From contig SKXS01000012.1 in assembly GCA_007128345.1 (NCBI GenBank), forward strand, positions 1 through 8,072: 8,072 nucleotides of DNA, written 5' to 3'. The notes beneath the pieces are model-generated. The model had not been told where the DNA came from and did no database searches. It saw only the letters and a list, made by a program, of their open reading frames with translations. Positions 6,023 through 8,072 of this stretch are shown piece after piece. The position numbers and the translations under genes are program-made. The stretch is from Spirochaetia bacterium. Its GTDB lineage: Bacteria; Spirochaetota; Spirochaetia; PWKH01. The first letter of the stretch is position 1, and every line of letters begins with the position of its first letter.

Positions 6023-8049
6023 GTTCAAGGCTGGTGCGTGCTTCTGCGGTGATTATCGAGTGCGTGATCATGCTCCTGTTTTTCGTGACGGTCACGTTCG
6101 TACTCTATGAAATCTACTTCCAGAGTACGTATTATCATGAGCATATACTCTCAAGGTATTTCTCTTATATCGGCAGTCTCGTTCGGTTTGACCTCGGGAC
6201 ACGCGCCGACGGCGTCCAGGTCTCCTTCTTCATACGTCCTGCTTTGACCCACTCGCTTCTGCTTTTTCTGCCGCCCCTGCTGGCTGCTGCAGCAACCGCC
6301 TACGGTGCAGCCAGGTTGTACTTCATTCGGAGCAATCCCTGGTTCTTCAGGAGTATCCACGGAGCATCCCGGGTTCTTGCCTCCATACCGGGCTACTGGA
6401 TTGCCTTTGTGCTCCTGGGTATTTCCATGACTACCCGGTGGTTCCCCATAAGCGGGGTATCATCCCCCGGTCATGCTGACCTGGCTTTTCTATTCCAGAT
6501 CGCTGACCGTCTGTATCACCTGGTGCTTCCCTACATCTGCTTATACCTGTTTCCTACAGTTGTGCTCAGCAGCATGCTCCAGGACCGTGTGCAGGCGTTG
6601 TCCCGGGAACCCTACATAATTACCGCACTGAGCCAGGGCCTCACAAAAAAGACGATCTTTTCCAGGCAGCTTTCCCGGCCTGTATGGGCAGAGGCCCTGC
6701 TTCAGACGGGAGTGTACATGCCGGTCTTCATCACCATGATGGTGATCATTGAGCGGGTGTTCGTGTACCCGGGGCTGGGGACCATTGCCATAGAACCGTA
6801 CTCCAGGACAACCTACATATCAGTGGTTGACTCAAAGACAGCTCAGGCCGCCGTGACCTATCTCGGCATTATCTCCATCATCATCCAGTACGGATTTCGC
6901 ACCGTAGTGAAGCTCCTGCTCCCGGAGCCGCCGGGCGCATCAGCAACGAAAGCGCCGCGTTTCACTGCCAAACTGCAGGGGTTTCTTATACTGCTTCTGC
7001 TTCCCGTGCTCGGCCAGCTCTCGCACATGATAGGAGGGTTTTCAGGTGGCGCCATTGCTCCTGTAATCGGACTCATTGTCTTTGCCATGATTCTGCTTTT
7101 CGGCATTGCAGTACTGCTTAAGAACCGTGAACATGGCGGATTCCAGCATAAGGCAGTCGATCCTCTCGAGCTCTCTGAAGCTCCTTCTGTAGTCACACCG
7201 GAGGGGTATGCAGAGGATCCCAAGCTATCTCCCCGCGGTTCATCATATATCCGGGATGTCAGATTCTGGATCGCATGTGCCGCGGTTATTGCAATCCTGG
7301 GCGGTTCATGGTTTGTCCCCGAGCAGGTTGCCCAAAGCGCCATGTTCCGGCGCTCAGCTGTTGAGCTCTCCTGGTGGGATGCCCTGTGGGCCCCAGGAAG
7401 CATCATCGGGCGCAGCCTCCTCGCATCACGCTATGCGCTTATTCCGGCGGCCGCAGCCTGTATCGGGTCACTTCTCGGTGCTGTTTTGGGGATTTTCTCC
7501 GGACTTTCACGAAGCTCCGCCCTGGATCACTCCGTCAGGTCGTTAGAGATTTTTCCATCGGTGATCATCTACATTCTCGTTTCATCTTTCTTTGACGGAC
7601 ATCCCCTTTCGGTACTTATTCCTTTCGGACTCATCGCTTCGATCAGAATGTTCAGGATCATCCGCTTCGATGTGATCCGCCTTCTGGGCAGTGAGTACAT
7701 AGAGTACGCACATCTGCTCGGCTGCGGATTCTGGACCATCCTCTTCAGGCACATCCTGCCGAACATAAAGCGCAGATTCAGTCTTACGCTCACAGAGATT
7801 GCCATAGACATGATCATCCTGGAGGTAAACCTGAGCTTCATCGGCAGGCTCTTCCGTCCTGAAGGACGGATCGGTGAACTCATGCCCGTCCAAGGCTGGG
7901 GCACGCTCTTCAGGGATGCACGGCATCACATTATCAGAAGTCAATGGGATCAGGTATTCATACCTGCCGTGGTATTTATCCTGTGCATCTTTGCTCTTCG
8001 TGTGCTCTCTGACCGTCTCAGGCACCATTTCCGGGAGGCTTCGTTATGA
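6019..8049 (+). CDS. Peptide/nickel-type ABC transporter permease, DppB-like and DppC-like halves fused
   Basis: A single 676-residue chain holds what are normally two inner-membrane subunits. Residues 1-300 resemble DppB: a first helix at about 10-30, RFDLG (56-60), an EAA-type coupling loop around REPYIITALSQGL (197-208), and VFVYPGLG (247-254), with about six membrane segments. Residues 414-665 resemble DppC: a first helix at 414-433, GRSLLASRYAL (464-474), a second coupling loop SEYIEYAHLLGCG (558-570) with RHILPN (577-582), then LSFIGRLF (605-612) and WGTLFRDA (627-634). The linker at about 303-412 has two additional hydrophobic segments (about 318-335 and 344-367). The PGDP motif after the first DppB helix and the GTDxxGRD motif of DppC are not present, so both halves are divergent. 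The gene starts at GTG 6019, overlapping the ATPase stop by 4 bp. Two coupling loops match the two fused ATPases. The transported substrate is unknown. Confidence 0.92.
   Translation: MSSRLVRASAVIIECVIMLLFFVTVTFVLYEIYFQSTYYHEHILSRYFSYIGSLVRFDLGTRADGVQVSFFIRPALTHSLLLFLPPLLAAAATAYGAARLYFIRSNPWFFRSIHGASRVLASIPGYWIAFVLLGISMTTRWFPISGVSSPGHADLAFLFQIADRLYHLVLPYICLYLFPTVVLSSMLQDRVQALSREPYIITALSQGLTKKTIFSRQLSRPVWAEALLQTGVYMPVFITMMVIIERVFVYPGLGTIAIEPYSRTTYISVVDSKTAQAAVTYLGIISIIIQYGFRTVVKLLLPEPPGASATKAPRFTAKLQGFLILLLLPVLGQLSHMIGGFSGGAIAPVIGLIVFAMILLFGIAVLLKNREHGGFQHKAVDPLELSEAPSVVTPEGYAEDPKLSPRGSSYIRDVRFWIACAAVIAILGGSWFVPEQVAQSAMFRRSAVELSWWDALWAPGSIIGRSLLASRYALIPAAAACIGSLLGAVLGIFSGLSRSSALDHSVRSLEIFPSVIIYILVSSFFDGHPLSVLIPFGLIASIRMFRIIRFDVIRLLGSEYIEYAHLLGCGFWTILFRHILPNIKRRFSLTLTEIAIDMIILEVNLSFIGRLFRPEGRIGELMPVQGWGTLFRDARHHIIRSQWDQVFIPAVVFILCIFALRVLSDRLRHHFREASL
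8033..8038 (+). promoter_or_regulatory. Ribosome binding site of the third transporter-operon gene
   Basis: GGGAGG is spaced 7 nt from ATG 8046. It is the strongest Shine-Dalgarno match in the right half of the window and lies in the final codons of the permease gene. Confidence 0.75.
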
Positions 8050-8072
8050 AACGGACAGCTCTCCCGATCCTG
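8046..8072 (+). CDS. Start of a further gene, cut by window edge; possibly the substrate-binding protein
   Basis: ATG 8046 overlaps the permease stop in an ATGA arrangement and is preceded by GGGAGG at 7 nt. The nine visible codons read MKRTALPIL and remain open to the edge. A basic start followed by hydrophobic residues is what a signal peptide would show, and no substrate-binding protein gene occurs elsewhere in the window. An extracytoplasmic peptide-binding protein would therefore complete the transporter. Nine residues cannot prove this. That a gene starts here is well supported, its function is inference. Confidence 0.65.

Noticed and set aside
6880..7270. Possible frameshift or assembly joint creating the permease fusion
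   Set aside because: The frame is continuous through the linker, codon use looks unchanged, and the linker adds two coherent hydrophobic segments rather than noise. No ribosome binding site and start codon pair for a separate DppC-like gene stood out.

Overview
The window is bacterial DNA of moderately high GC, densely coding, with no RNA genes, insertion sequences or CRISPR seen. It splits into two divergent transcription units around an intergenic region at about 4153-4393. The protein style (peptide ABC transporter, CdaR regulator, compact guaB-guaA pair) would fit a spirochaete or a Firmicutes-like anaerobe. That taxonomic guess is weak and rests on general resemblance only.

Left half, minus strand (4152 down to 1): guaB (IMP dehydrogenase) is followed almost without gap by guaA (GMP synthase). 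Together they convert IMP to XMP to GMP. Both look complete with all key catalytic motifs. A consensus-like sigma-70 promoter (TTGACA, 18 bp, TACAAC) lies about 90 bp upstream of guaB. After a 95 bp gap with no evident terminator comes a CdaR/PucR-type transcription regulator on the same strand. It runs off the left edge inside its C-terminal helix-turn-helix and has a plausible promoter of its own.

Right half, plus strand (about 4394 to 8072): this is an Opp/Dpp-type (peptide/nickel family) ABC importer in an unusually condensed form. The first gene encodes two ATPase domains in one chain (DppD-like plus DppF-like). It overlaps by 4 bp a second gene encoding both permease subunits in one chain (DppB-like plus DppC-like), joined by a linker with two extra predicted membrane helices. 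A third gene starts at 8046 in a 4 bp overlap with a strong ribosome binding site. Only nine codons are visible, and from context it may be the substrate-binding protein. A promoter (TTGACA, 17 bp, TACACT) sits at 4335-4363, downstream of the longest possible ATPase start codon, so the real start is probably 4394 or 4415.

The purine genes and the transporter are probably neighbours rather than parts of one pathway. The point of most interest is the fully fused peptide-type transporter: two polypeptides replace the usual four membrane and ATPase subunits.
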